Below are positions 18,347-27,898 of a stretch of DNA of 64,000 nt, in pieces. The position numbers were made by a program, and so were the translations under genes. The stretch lies in assembly GCA_025454925.1 (NCBI GenBank), contig JALONM010000013.1, positions 1 through 64,000 of the forward strand, read 5' to 3'. The notes under the pieces were generated by a model. That model did no database searches and was not told where the DNA came from. It saw only the letters and a program-made list of their open reading frames with translations. This DNA comes from Cytophagaceae bacterium (GTDB lineage: Bacteria > Bacteroidota > Bacteroidia > Cytophagales > Cytophagaceae). Numbering within the stretch: the first letter of the stretch is position 1; each line of letters begins with the position of its first letter.

Positions 18347-19948
18347 ATGGCAGGTAAACACGAAACCCCGCGCCAGAAGATGATCGGTATGATGTATCTG
18401 GTGCTCACGGCCCTATTGGCCTTACAAGTAAGTTCGGCGTTGTTGCATAAGTTCGAATCACTCAACAGCAATCTCGAAGCAAAAGTAGAAGAAGGACGAA
18501 AAGAAAATCAGGAAAAAAATTCCAAGCTTCAGAAGGATGTAAAACGCAGAGGCAACCTGGCCGACGAAGTTCGCGCGGCCGAACGTGCTGAAGCCATTGC
18601 CCAACGATCGTCCCAGCTAATTCAATACATTGAAGGAATTAAAAAAGAACTCATAGAATCTACCGGAGGATACAACGAAGAAGGCAGCTTAAAAGGCGCC
18701 AGCGAGGAAACGAAAGTAGGAGTATTGATGGTTGGTAGCAGCGGAAGCAAGGGAAAGGCGTATGAATTAAAAGGCAAATTGGATGAGTATGTCCAGTTCA
18801 TGAACCAAAGCGGTGCCGGAAAATTCGATCGCATTGCACTCGATGCCAGCGAAGATCCTAAACTCAGAAATAATTCGGATCAGAAAAATAAGAATTTCGC
18901 GGAGTTGAATTTTGCGCAAACTCCTCTGGTAGCCGCGCTGGCAGTGCTCTCTGAAATGGAATCGCGGGTGACCGACATGGAAACCCAATCCATCACCAAG
19001 CTCTATGAATCGATAGGCGATATCGACGCAGAAATAAATAAATTAATTCCATTTGTTCGTCCTAAATCCGATTTTGTAGTGGCTGGCACTAAGTACGAAG
19101 CCGAAGTGTGTTTGGCGGCATCCTCTACAGGAATAAAGCCAACGATGGAGGCTAACGGAAATCCCATACAGGTGGGCGCCGACGGAGTAGGAAAATTTTC
19201 CTTCACCGCGCCCGGTGCCGACTTCGGAAACAACCCAAGTCTCAAGCGCTCCTGGAGAGGAATGATTAAACTAAAAATGCCCAACGGCAAAGACAGTTTA
19301 TTTCCCTTTGTGCAGGAATATACGGTGGTAAAGCCCGTCATCAGTGTGCAATCGGCCGCCATTAAATCTTTGTATCGCAATTGTGGAAATAAACTCAACA
19401 TTCAGGTTCCGGCGCTGGGTGCAGATTACCAACCCAATTTTGAAATTACAGGCGGTCAACTTTCTACCCTCGGCGGATCGGGTAATGTCATGATCATTCC
19501 CACGAGCCGCGAGGTTCAGGTCAAAGTTTTTAACCGCGGCACACTCATAGGCATTGAAAAATTTGGTGTAAAACTGGTTCCCTTGCCTACCTATGAATTA
19601 CTAGGCAATGGCCGTCTTATAGATATTCGTACCGGATCGGATAAATATTTGAAAACACTTACCATCCGCTTTAAAGCCGATCCCGGATTTAAAGAATTAC
19701 TTCCCGAGGAAGCCACCTATCAGGTATCCGAGGGTGAAATTACCCTCGCCAGTGGCAGAACTTCTGCGGGTACTCTCAGGTTTAGCGGCAACACCGTAGA
19801 CGTTTCTTCTTTGGTAAGAAACCTAAGCAAAAATGCCCGCTTAATCGTGGATATTAAAAAGGTGAAACGCAGAAATTACAAAGGAGACTGGGAAGAAATT
19901 ACCCTAAACGATTCTGAACAGGTTATGATTACGGTAGACAACCATTAG
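18347..19948 (+). CDS. gldM: Gliding motility / type IX secretion motor protein GldM
   Basis: A 533-residue inner-membrane protein of the T9SS trans-envelope motor; with GldL it uses the proton-motive force and reaches through the periplasm to the GldK/N ring. The family start MAGKHETPRQKMIGMMYLVLTALLALQVSSALLHKF holds the single membrane helix at about 13-32, and the periplasmic part has the usual GldM N- and C-terminal beta domains. Its length is normal. GldM is normally encoded in gldKLMN; here none of the partners is adjacent. The upstream 640 bases are repeats and the downstream gene is kynU. It may be a paralogue or a displaced gene. A terminator follows. Confidence 0.92.
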   Translation: MAGKHETPRQKMIGMMYLVLTALLALQVSSALLHKFESLNSNLEAKVEEGRKENQEKNSKLQKDVKRRGNLADEVRAAERAEAIAQRSSQLIQYIEGIKKELIESTGGYNEEGSLKGASEETKVGVLMVGSSGSKGKAYELKGKLDEYVQFMNQSGAGKFDRIALDASEDPKLRNNSDQKNKNFAELNFAQTPLVAALAVLSEMESRVTDMETQSITKLYESIGDIDAEINKLIPFVRPKSDFVVAGTKYEAEVCLAASSTGIKPTMEANGNPIQVGADGVGKFSFTAPGADFGNNPSLKRSWRGMIKLKMPNGKDSLFPFVQEYTVVKPVISVQSAAIKSLYRNCGNKLNIQVPALGADYQPNFEITGGQLSTLGGSGNVMIIPTSREVQVKVFNRGTLIGIEKFGVKLVPLPTYELLGNGRLIDIRTGSDKYLKTLTIRFKADPGFKELLPEEATYQVSEGEITLASGRTSAGTLRFSGNTVDVSSLVRNLSKNARLIVDIKKVKRRNYKGDWEEITLNDSEQVMITVDNH

Positions 19949-19968
19949 AGCTACCGGCGCAGCAGAGA

Positions 19969-20001
19969 AAAATGGACGGTACATGCCGTCCATTTTCTTT
20001 T
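19969..20001 (+). terminator. Terminator after gldM
   Basis: AAAATGGACGG at 19969-19979 pairs with CCGTCCATTTT at 19986-19996, loop TACATG, then CTTTT. It lies 20 bases after the gldM stop and separates it from kynU. Confidence 0.82.
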
Positions 20002-20037
20002 CAGTATCGAACCAAAAAAAAATGTAATTTGCGTGCT

Positions 20038-21315
20038 ATGACAGAAGATTTATTGTCATTAGCCAAACGGCTGGATCAACAAGATTCCTTGCGCAAATTC
20101 AGGGAGGAGTTTGAGTTTCCGGAATATTCCGGGGAGCCCAAGATTTATTTTTGTGGTAATTCGTTAGGCTTAATGCCTAGTGCCACGAGAGGTATTCTCG
20201 AAGAAGAACTGGAGGCTTGGTCTTCAGGCGCAGTGGAGGCTCATTTTATGGGGCCCCGTCCCTGGGCTACCTACCACAAGCATTTTCAGGAGGGCCTGGC
20301 AAAGTTGCTGGGAGCCAAAAAGGACGAAGTGGTAGCCATGAATTCATTGACTACAAACTTACATCTGGCCCTGGCTTCCTTTTACAAACCCAGTTCCAAG
20401 CGCTACCTCATTCTTACCGAAGATCCGGTCTTTTCTTCAGACATATATGCCTTGCAATCGCAACTGCAGTGGCATGGAAAATCACCATCCCGGGCATTGC
20501 TATCCTGTAAACCCCGCAAAGGAGAATTCATTTTACAAACGGAAGACATTCTAAAGAAGATCGAGCGAAATAAAAATCGGTTGGCACTGGTATACCTGGG
20601 TGGAGTGAATTATTATAATGGACAGGCCTACGAACTTGAGATCATAGCCAAGGCCGCGCGCAAAGCAGGCGCTATGGTGGGTGTGGATCTGGCTCATGCC
20701 ATCGGAAATGTACCGCTCGAATTGCATGAATGGAATATTGATTTTGCTGTGTGGTGCAGCTATAAATACCTCAATGCGGGGCCGGGTGCGGTAGGCGGAA
20801 TGTTTGTACACAGCCGCCATCATAAGCGAAAAGATATTTTCAGGTTGCAAGGATGGTGGGGGCATCGGGAAGTCGATCGATTTAAGATGAAGCCGGAATT
20901 TAAACCCGCTCCAGGTGCCGATGCCTGGCAACTCAGCAATGCTCCTGTATTCAACATGGCAGGCTTACTGGCATCCCTCGATATTTTTCAACGGGCAGGT
21001 TTCAAAAATCTGGTTCGTAAAAGCCGAGCCATGACCAAGCTGCTCGAGGAACAAATCGCTTCATGCTCCAACAAATCGGGATATAGAATTAAGCTGATCA
21101 CGCCCGGGAGTATTGATGAGCGCGGATGTCAGCTTTCTATTTGGGCAGGCTCTTACGCAGAAGAGTTGCATACACGCATCAGCAAAGCCGGTTTTGTAAC
21201 CGATTTGCGAAATCCGGGCGTAATACGCATCGCTCCGGTACCGTTATACAATAGCTACGAAGAAGTGGTGTTGCTGGCAGAGTTTTTAAAAAAATGGTGT
21301 TATTATAAAAAGTAG
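20038..21315 (+). CDS. kynU: Kynureninase
   Basis: A 425-residue PLP-dependent enzyme that cleaves kynurenine or 3-hydroxykynurenine to anthranilate or 3-hydroxyanthranilate plus alanine. Diagnostic segments are FCGNSLGLMP near the start, VGVDLAHAIGNVPLELHEWNIDFAVWCSYKYLNAGPGA with the PLP lysine in SYKYLN, and GWWGH further on. The frame opens earlier at 19972, but that part encodes the gldM terminator; the ATG at 20038 fits the family. A TAATTTGC string lies only a few bases before this ATG, so the transcript leader may be very short. No other kynurenine-pathway or NAD genes are adjacent. Confidence 0.94.
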   Translation: MTEDLLSLAKRLDQQDSLRKFREEFEFPEYSGEPKIYFCGNSLGLMPSATRGILEEELEAWSSGAVEAHFMGPRPWATYHKHFQEGLAKLLGAKKDEVVAMNSLTTNLHLALASFYKPSSKRYLILTEDPVFSSDIYALQSQLQWHGKSPSRALLSCKPRKGEFILQTEDILKKIERNKNRLALVYLGGVNYYNGQAYELEIIAKAARKAGAMVGVDLAHAIGNVPLELHEWNIDFAVWCSYKYLNAGPGAVGGMFVHSRHHKRKDIFRLQGWWGHREVDRFKMKPEFKPAPGADAWQLSNAPVFNMAGLLASLDIFQRAGFKNLVRKSRAMTKLLEEQIASCSNKSGYRIKLITPGSIDERGCQLSIWAGSYAEELHTRISKAGFVTDLRNPGVIRIAPVPLYNSYEEVVLLAEFLKKWCYYKK

Positions 21316-21326
21316 GTTTACAGGTT

Positions 21327-21986
21327 ATGAAGAACTTTTATTGGATTGCCCTGACGTGTCTGCTGACCGCCGGAGCACTGGCGCAGGCCCCCGCCAAGCT
21401 GAAAAGAAAAAAACTATACGATGGCATTTCTTCCCTGATGCCGAAAGATTTTACGCCCATGTCGGACCTTGATTTAGCGGCCAAGTATCCTTCTACTAAA
21501 AAGCCCCTGGCTATGTTTACCAGCGAGGATCGCAACACCGATTTCGGGGTCAACAGCAGCAAACGGAGTTTCCCATCCGAGGATATTGAAATGTTGCAAA
21601 AATTCTACAAAGCCAACATCATCGAAACCTATTCACCAAGCAAGAATGCACCAAGCGTTACAAGGGCGCAGGTTAATTTTCTGAGCGAAGGTGTACGAGA
21701 GATAAACGGTAGAAAATTCGCATACTACGAATTCATCTCTGAATTTGAAGGCTTGCGCAAGTACCATTACATTCAACTCACCCTTATTCAGGAACATATT
21801 TATATTTTTAATTTTGTAACCGATCAGCGGGCCGCAGAAAAGTGGAAAAGTGCTGTGGGGCAAATGATGCAATCGGTAAAACTTGCCGATCGCATACAAT
21901 TGCCCGTACAGGAGCAAGTAGTATTGCCCAAGCGTACCCGCAAAGTATTGCTCAATCCGAAGAATAAAGACAACATGCAATACTGA
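21327..21986 (+). CDS. Secreted protein of unknown function
   Basis: A 219-residue protein with a clear signal peptide, MKNFYWIALTCLLTAGALAQ. The mature part starts APAKLKRKKLYDGISSLMPKDFTPMSD, and the central region (about 115-165) alternates hydrophobic and polar residues as in a beta sheet (GRKFAYYEFISEF...YHYIQLTLIQEHIYIFNFV). This recalls small periplasmic lipid-binding-like domains, but I do not recognise the family. It lies 11 bases after kynU and overlaps tadA by one base (TGATG), so the three genes probably form an operon. Confidence 0.75.
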   Translation: MKNFYWIALTCLLTAGALAQAPAKLKRKKLYDGISSLMPKDFTPMSDLDLAAKYPSTKKPLAMFTSEDRNTDFGVNSSKRSFPSEDIEMLQKFYKANIIETYSPSKNAPSVTRAQVNFLSEGVREINGRKFAYYEFISEFEGLRKYHYIQLTLIQEHIYIFNFVTDQRAAEKWKSAVGQMMQSVKLADRIQLPVQEQVVLPKRTRKVLLNPKNKDNMQY

Positions 21987-22429
21987 TGCTGGAGTTATAT
22001 ACCGATGATTTTTTTATGAACGAAGCTTTAAAGGAAGCTCGTTATGCCATGGAAGAAGGGGAAATTCCTGTAGGTGCGGTGGTGGTTTCCAACAATCGTA
22101 TTATTGCCCGTTCGCACAACCAAACAGAGGCGCTTACCGATGTAACAGCGCATGCCGAAATGCTGGCGATCACTTCGGCGGCCAATCACCTTGGCTCCAA
22201 ATACCTGCATCAATGCACCTTGTACGTTACGCTCGAACCCTGTGTGATGTGTGCCGGTGCTCTCTATTGGTCTCAGGTTAGCAGAATCGTATTTGCGGCC
22301 AGCGATGAAAAGTCTGGCTTTTCCAGGTTTGGAAATTTGTTTCACCCCAAAACTCAAGTGATGAAAGGGATAAAAGAAACAGAAGCATCAGCGCTTTTAA
22401 AAACATTTTTTAAAGGCCTGAGAGAATAA
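21986..22429 (+). CDS. tadA: tRNA-specific adenosine deaminase (TadA-type)
   Basis: A 147-residue zinc-dependent deaminase of the cytidine/deoxycytidylate deaminase fold. It carries HAEMLAI (His ligand and catalytic Glu, about 53-59) and PCVMCAGAL (two Cys ligands, about 84-92). TadA converts A34 to inosine in tRNA-Arg; guanine deaminases share these motifs, but the GAVVVSNNRIIARSHNQTE start and the length favour TadA. The start overlaps the preceding stop in TGATG, suggesting translational coupling; a second ATG ten codons on is the alternative. It is followed by a strong bidirectional terminator. Confidence 0.9.
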   Translation: MLELYTDDFFMNEALKEARYAMEEGEIPVGAVVVSNNRIIARSHNQTEALTDVTAHAEMLAITSAANHLGSKYLHQCTLYVTLEPCVMCAGALYWSQVSRIVFAASDEKSGFSRFGNLFHPKTQVMKGIKETEASALLKTFFKGLRE

Positions 22430-22432
22430 AAA

Positions 22433-22475
22433 GAAGAGGCCGCCAGGATTTCCTGGCGGCCTCTTCTTTTTATTT
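22433..22475. terminator. Strong bidirectional terminator, tadA / GH5
   Basis: A perfect 16-bp stem, 22433-22448 with 22451-22466, is rich in G-C (GAGGCCGCCAGG), has a two-base TT loop centre and has T-rich flanks on both strands. It serves the convergent tadA (+) and glycoside hydrolase (-) genes. Confidence 0.93.
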
Positions 22476-22489
22476 TATTGAAATGAGGA

Positions 22490-23896
22490 TTATTCTACCA
22501 CATACACCTGAGAAACGCCTTCAAATCCCCCGGTTTCTTTTAGTCTTACCCGGTAATACACTTTACCTTCAGCCTTATCATTATAAAAGTAATTAATATC
22601 TCCGTCCTCATTGGCCATCAGTTTGCGTTCCCATTTGAAGTTAACACCGTCGGTACTTTTTTCTACATCAAAATAGGCTACTTTACTCGCGTCTTCGGCT
22701 TGCCAGGAAAGATAAATTTTCCCCTTTTTCTTCTCCGATTTGAAATTAAGGTTTCCTTTACTCAGGGTCTTACAAGGAATGATAGGGAAAATTTCGTCTT
22801 TGTGAGCTTCGTACATTTTCTTGCAAGCATCTTTAAATTCCGGAAAACTACCTACCCCATCGGCACCGTTGTACGACCAGAACATATGTCCGGCGTAGTG
22901 GTTTTTATAGGCGTTGAAGGCTTTTTCATCGTTGGTATAAATAGTATCACGGTTAAGCGACCCTGGCTGCTCTCCAATCAGGCAAGGCTTATCGAGGTTC
23001 CAGTATTCATAAGGAATTTCCGGATTGAAGGGGTCGTATTTTCCTGCATACATCCAGTCATAATAGTGGATTTGATAAAAATCCAGATAGGCTTTGGGAT
23101 CGTTATACGCGTTTTGCAGCGCCTTATCGCTCCACCAATTGCCGTGTGCCGGAGCCACATCAGAGTTCCACTTTAGCGAAGCGGAGCCTGTTGTAACCAT
23201 GCGACTTGAGTTTTTGTGAATGGCAGCGGCAATCATGGCAGTAAAACGTTGCATTTCACGAACGCTTACCTCTGTAATATCCTTCCACTTCGGATCATCT
23301 TTTCTGGGCATATGCCATTCCGGCTCGTTACAAACTTCCCAGGCAAACAAGTTACAATGCTTATCGTAACGTTTTACCATCGGGATGAGGGCATTATTAA
23401 TGTATGAAACCGTTTTCAGGGAATCAGAAATAAGGTCCGCGTGATTACCGGCATACATGCCCGCATTTTTACGTTCGTCTTTACACATATCAAACGACCA
23501 TAAGCAAGGCATAATCAAAATACCATGGTTTTTGGCGCGTTGAAAGATATCATCGAGGGCAGGATAAAAATCAGCATCCAACCCTTTTACGGAGCCATCC
23601 GGGTTAAACTCAGGGTTCGCTCGTCCATCGGTATGTATCCATAAGCGGATGCAATTAACCCCATGGGCTTCACAATCACTCAACATCTTCTCAAACCAAT
23701 CTGGGTTATATAGAGTACCCCACTTATAATGGTTCCCCACATCACCTCCGAAATTGTTCCAGGCCACATTTATTCCATTAATAAATAAAGGTTTTCCTTC
23801 AAATTGAATCAAATGTTTGGTGTTTTCCGTTTGAGCCATTACGGAAGACATCAGCACCGCTGACAGAAATGAAAAGAATAGAAATTTCTTTCTCAT
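22490..23896 (-). CDS. Secreted GH5-family glycoside hydrolase with C-terminal Fn3-like domain
   Basis: A 468-residue exported enzyme. The frame opens at 23971, but MRKKFLFFSFLSAVLMSSVMAQ at 23896 is a clean signal peptide. The GH5 barrel spans about 25-380, with the acid/base Glu in WEVCNEPEW (about E191) and the nucleophile Glu in CLIGEQPG (about E309). GH5 includes beta-mannanases and cellulases; the substrate is probably a beta-1,4-glycan. Residues about 390-468 form an Fn3-like beta domain (YFDVEKSTDG...VYYRVRLKE) of the kind that usually precedes a T9SS sorting tail, but the protein ends there without one. It faces the mannanase operon divergently across 280 bases. Confidence 0.88.
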   Translation of the reverse strand: MRKKFLFFSFLSAVLMSSVMAQTENTKHLIQFEGKPLFINGINVAWNNFGGDVGNHYKWGTLYNPDWFEKMLSDCEAHGVNCIRLWIHTDGRANPEFNPDGSVKGLDADFYPALDDIFQRAKNHGILIMPCLWSFDMCKDERKNAGMYAGNHADLISDSLKTVSYINNALIPMVKRYDKHCNLFAWEVCNEPEWHMPRKDDPKWKDITEVSVREMQRFTAMIAAAIHKNSSRMVTTGSASLKWNSDVAPAHGNWWSDKALQNAYNDPKAYLDFYQIHYYDWMYAGKYDPFNPEIPYEYWNLDKPCLIGEQPGSLNRDTIYTNDEKAFNAYKNHYAGHMFWSYNGADGVGSFPEFKDACKKMYEAHKDEIFPIIPCKTLSKGNLNFKSEKKKGKIYLSWQAEDASKVAYFDVEKSTDGVNFKWERKLMANEDGDINYFYNDKAEGKVYYRVRLKETGGFEGVSQVYVVE

Positions 23897-23962
23897 AGAA
23901 TAGCTTGTGTTTATGCCTTCAAAGATAGGTTTTAATTTGTACTTTAAAATGATTTTTTCAAA

Positions 23963-23994
23963 TTTGTTCAAATCTTAGAAAAATTTATATTTGC
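23963..23994 (+). promoter_or_regulatory. Promoter of the glycan operon
   Basis: TTTG at 23963-23966 and TATATTTGC at 23986-23994, separated by 19 bases, match the Bacteroidota -33/-7 pattern (TTTG-N19-TAnnTTTG). Transcription would start near 24001 and leave a leader of about 190 AT-rich bases before the first gene. This is the best promoter match in the window. Confidence 0.65.
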
Positions 23995-24187
23995 CATATT
24001 CTTTATTTATATTGGATTATTCTTTTGATATTTCCCCAATAATTCCATTATAGTTATAGAAACTTTCAATAATAATTCTATTATTGATTTTGGTAGGTGT
24101 CCAAAATTTAAAAATTTTGGATTGGTTATAATTGTATTTTTTTTGTAAGATTGCAATCGGGTTTTAATAAGGTAAGTGCTTAAAATC

Positions 24188-26143
24188 ATGTTTTCGATGC
24201 ATATAGTAAGGGAAAAAATTGAGTTAAGAAGCCTTCTGCTGGCTTTATTAATGCTGCCAGCATTCGCGTATGCTCAGAATAAGAAACCCAAGTTTACCGA
24301 GGTGAAGGTTTCGGGCTATTTCCGGAATTATGTGACCTACCGTAATATGTTGGTGAATTATTCTTCCCCAAATCCTTCGGCTCCCAATGGTCCATTAACG
24401 CCACGGACGTTGATGATTAACGGCTTGTACCGCAACATTGATGATATTACTCAATCGACGGGATACCGGGAGCCACTGATGATGATCGTTTTCAACGGAA
24501 AACCTTCTGCCAACAGTTCTTTTGATGTTGACTTTTTGCTTGACAACCAGCTCACAGGTGAGTTAATGAATGGCACAGTAAAAACCCCTCCCAACCCCAG
24601 ACCCATTTCAGTAGATAGTAATGCAGGAGCTCTGGAGTTTCCAAGAAGGATTCAATCGGCACGCTGGTTGAATTTGGGAGGTGAGGTTAATACACCTTAT
24701 GGAAATTTTGAAATAAAAGCCGGTGGTGTACTTAACTTGAATCTATCGGCGAGTACCCTTAATTTTTATCAGTACCGCGACGATATGTTTGAGCGTTTCC
24801 CTTGGGAATGGCAAACCAATTCCTTCAAGCGGTACAATGCTTATTACAACGATGAAACCTTAATCCGCGACCCACGTCTGGCAAGTTCATCCTTGCAAGG
24901 TGTAGTATTTAAAGCGTCCCAGCTTCCTTTGCGCACCGGTTTTTTGATTGCTTATGGTAAAGCCAACAACACCAATATTTATCGTAGCTTTTTGGAAAAC
25001 AACAACCAGGATATTCTTGGTTTGCAAGTCAACAAGAAATTCTCTACGCACAGTATTGCCTTGAACTTCTACCAATCGAAAGTAATACTGGAACCAGAAA
25101 GTTTTAGCCGCAATTTCCGAAATGTGGCATTGGAAGAAGTTGCGACTTCGGAACTTAATTTCAATTTCAAAGGCGTAAGTATTTCTGCTGAAGGTGGCGC
25201 AGGATATGTTTCCAATCCTATCGATTCCGCCCTTAGTTGGGATCCTTTGCTTATTACCCGCATTTCCACCGATAAAAATTTACTACCAGTTCCCCTGATG
25301 CTTCAGTTTTATCATATAGGTGCGAATGTAGTAAATCCCAACAGTGCTATATTAAACACCAGCAATAGAAATGTGCAGGCAACTTTCGGAAGCGAATTGT
25401 TATATAACAACAACATCTTTGAAGGAGCAGTAACAGAATTTGGACAAATGCCAAACAACCGCCAGGGAATCAATTTGTCGGGATCACTGGAAGCGAGCAA
25501 AACATTCCGTTTTATGTTAGCCCTTTCATCACAACAAGAAATACAAAACATCTTCGATACAATTACATTCCAACATCGTTTGAATGGGTTTACACGTTCC
25601 CAATTTGTGTACTACCGCAACCAGGTTGGTCCCTACAACCGCCATATGACGAACTGGCGCCGGTCTTGGGAAAAAATTTCCATTACCGATTCTACCAGCA
25701 ACTACAAAAAAGGATTTAACCTGATCGACTTTTCTGTGAAGGCACGCACAAGTTTCTTAGGGAAAGAACTTTTGCTGATGAACTATATCAATTACAATTC
25801 CGTTCAGGATAGGTTTTCTCCCATCGCACTTTTCACCAATAAAGCATTTTTGAGAAGTTTTTACGAGGAGTTTATGCTTTTCTACCATGTGCACAACAAA
25901 CTAACCTTAGTGGGGATGCTAGGCTTGGAGCGTAACCTGGGAAATGCCCGTACAGAACTGGCTCCTAATGGAAAGGCCATCGATCAAACAGGTGAAGGTT
26001 ACGGACTGGGCATAGATTACGATATCAGCAGCACTACGGGATTATATTTCCGTCAGCGTTGGTTTAATTTCAGCGATAAAAATTTTGTCCTAGACAAATT
26101 CCGTGGATTTGATTCCACCGTAGAACTAAAAATATTCTTTTAA
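24188..26143 (+). CDS. Outer-membrane beta-barrel protein, glycan locus
   Basis: A 651-residue exported protein. An in-frame GTG at 24176 exists, but ATG 24188 (or 24197) better precedes the signal segment SLLLALLMLPAFAYAQ. The mature chain is made of alternating aromatic/polar strands typical of an outer-membrane barrel (for example VSGYFRNYVTYRNM, TGLYFRQRWFNFSD) and ends in Phe, the usual terminal residue of barrels. It has no plug domain or TonB box, so it is not SusC-like. First gene of a five-gene plus-strand operon that ends in a GH5 mannanase; a role as a glycan porin or surface scaffold is inferred. Family not recognised. Confidence 0.72.
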   Translation: MFSMHIVREKIELRSLLLALLMLPAFAYAQNKKPKFTEVKVSGYFRNYVTYRNMLVNYSSPNPSAPNGPLTPRTLMINGLYRNIDDITQSTGYREPLMMIVFNGKPSANSSFDVDFLLDNQLTGELMNGTVKTPPNPRPISVDSNAGALEFPRRIQSARWLNLGGEVNTPYGNFEIKAGGVLNLNLSASTLNFYQYRDDMFERFPWEWQTNSFKRYNAYYNDETLIRDPRLASSSLQGVVFKASQLPLRTGFLIAYGKANNTNIYRSFLENNNQDILGLQVNKKFSTHSIALNFYQSKVILEPESFSRNFRNVALEEVATSELNFNFKGVSISAEGGAGYVSNPIDSALSWDPLLITRISTDKNLLPVPLMLQFYHIGANVVNPNSAILNTSNRNVQATFGSELLYNNNIFEGAVTEFGQMPNNRQGINLSGSLEASKTFRFMLALSSQQEIQNIFDTITFQHRLNGFTRSQFVYYRNQVGPYNRHMTNWRRSWEKISITDSTSNYKKGFNLIDFSVKARTSFLGKELLLMNYINYNSVQDRFSPIALFTNKAFLRSFYEEFMLFYHVHNKLTLVGMLGLERNLGNARTELAPNGKAIDQTGEGYGLGIDYDISSTTGLYFRQRWFNFSDKNFVLDKFRGFDSTVELKIFF

Positions 26144-26146
26144 TAA

Positions 26147-27886
26147 ATGGATGCAGTAATGACGTATAGAAAATGTATCTTATTCTGGGCAGGTGTATGT
26201 ATCGGCCTAAGTGCTATGGCACAGTCTCCCGTGTATTTTACCGGGTATGGCCGGGCCCTGGTAGGCAAAAGCTTGTACGATAAGAAAAGTAATTTCGTAA
26301 AAGACGATACCACTTCCAAAAAACAATCCCTGGATGGTAACTTCGTGTTTGACCTTGGGGTGAATGTAAAAACAAGTGATCAGTTTAAGGCAAATGCCAT
26401 CCTTCGTTTTTACAACGCTTTCGGAAACTTTTTCGGAAGTGGTTCTGTAATGGAATTCCGCCAGGTGCAGATTCAAACAGTGTTAGCGAAAAAAGTATTG
26501 TTTGAATTGGGTGACTTGGATATGGGCCTTACCAAATACACGCTGTACAATAACAACGAGCCTACCAGCTCCGAGTTTGAAGCAGAGCCCTTCAAGATTC
26601 GCCGAGACATCGTTCATTACGAGAACTTCAATAACGGCAACAAATGGCGTTTGCAAGGTGCTCAGGCGAGTTCCAATATCAATTTCAACAAAGGAATCCA
26701 AAAGATTAGCCTTACCGCCATGGGAGCGCGAACCATAGCTTCCGATTATTTAACGACCCCCGATCGTTTGTTCTTCGGCGGACAAGCTCGTGTAAAACAA
26801 AGCAAGTATTTTGAAATCGGAGGTAACGTAGCTTCTCTGGCAGACATCGCCGGTACCGTGCGCGATACATTGGTTTCTTATGACAACACCGTTTTATCCG
26901 GAGACTTCAAAGCGTCCTACACTACACGCACACTAAACTTCGGCGTATATGGTGAAACCGGTAGATCATTCTATGATTTTAGCAAAACCGCTACGAAGGA
27001 ACGTGTAAAAAAATTCGACGGGTATATGGATGTGAACGCTTCAGTGGCGCACCGCTATGTTCCATTCAGCTTTAATATTGGGTATCGATTGGTAGGTCCA
27101 GATTTTACCAGTCCGGGTGCACAAACCATGCGTGTGCTTGATTACCAGAATCCCATTTTGTTGCCAACCGGAGGCAGCCCTGCCGGAACGATCATGGATC
27201 GCCAGTCCATGACCTTTGATCGTATGTCGGATCTGAACGTATACAACCGTTCACTCTCAGCCGTGTTGATGACATTCAATCCAGTATACAACAACGCGAC
27301 TCCCTATGGTGTAGCTACACCAAACCGTCAGGGTGTTTCTACCGACCTTAAATATGGTAACAAAGACTCACTGGTATATGTTAATGTGCATGCGGAGTTA
27401 CTTTCAGAAGTATTAGGGGTGGGCTTGAGCGATAAGCGTAGGTTTACATTAATTCAACCTGGTGTTACCGTAAACCTGAATCAGTTGTATGGTGGCAAAC
27501 GTATGTTGGCATTAAGCGGAGCCATGCGTTATGAAGATACAAAAGGATCTAATGCCACAGGCATCGACTTTACTTCCACGATGATTGATGGTAGCTTAAC
27601 TGTGGAAACCCTGAAAGGGCTGGATATCACAGGCGGCTTGAAAATGTTGCAAGCAAGCGGCAAAGAATTGCTAGCCGTACGCGATGATTTCAACCGCATC
27701 GCCAGTTATACACTGGTAGAGCCGAATGTAGAGCAAATGGTATATGCGGCAGGTATCCGGTATCGCTTTACCAAATATATATACCTGGCAGCCAATGCCT
27801 TCATGCTGGAAAATCTCAATAAATCAAATACCGTTGAGAACTATAAAATGAATCAGTACTTTTTTAGTTACATCATGAGATTCTAA
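26147..27886 (+). CDS. Second outer-membrane beta-barrel protein, glycan locus
   Basis: A 579-residue exported protein with the signal CILFWAGVCIGLSAMAQ and start MDAVMTYRK (an ATG at 26159 is also possible). Strand-like segments repeat through the protein (FKANAILRFYNAFGNF, LNFGVYGETGRSFYDF), and it ends SYIMRF, a barrel-type C-terminus. It starts 3 bases after the preceding stop, so it is cotranscribed and perhaps partners the first barrel. It differs in sequence from the first barrel and has no TonB-receptor plug. Function inferred from context only. Confidence 0.72.
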   Translation: MDAVMTYRKCILFWAGVCIGLSAMAQSPVYFTGYGRALVGKSLYDKKSNFVKDDTTSKKQSLDGNFVFDLGVNVKTSDQFKANAILRFYNAFGNFFGSGSVMEFRQVQIQTVLAKKVLFELGDLDMGLTKYTLYNNNEPTSSEFEAEPFKIRRDIVHYENFNNGNKWRLQGAQASSNINFNKGIQKISLTAMGARTIASDYLTTPDRLFFGGQARVKQSKYFEIGGNVASLADIAGTVRDTLVSYDNTVLSGDFKASYTTRTLNFGVYGETGRSFYDFSKTATKERVKKFDGYMDVNASVAHRYVPFSFNIGYRLVGPDFTSPGAQTMRVLDYQNPILLPTGGSPAGTIMDRQSMTFDRMSDLNVYNRSLSAVLMTFNPVYNNATPYGVATPNRQGVSTDLKYGNKDSLVYVNVHAELLSEVLGVGLSDKRRFTLIQPGVTVNLNQLYGGKRMLALSGAMRYEDTKGSNATGIDFTSTMIDGSLTVETLKGLDITGGLKMLQASGKELLAVRDDFNRIASYTLVEPNVEQMVYAAGIRYRFTKYIYLAANAFMLENLNKSNTVENYKMNQYFFSYIMRF

Positions 27887-27898
27887 ATAGTAAGGAAT

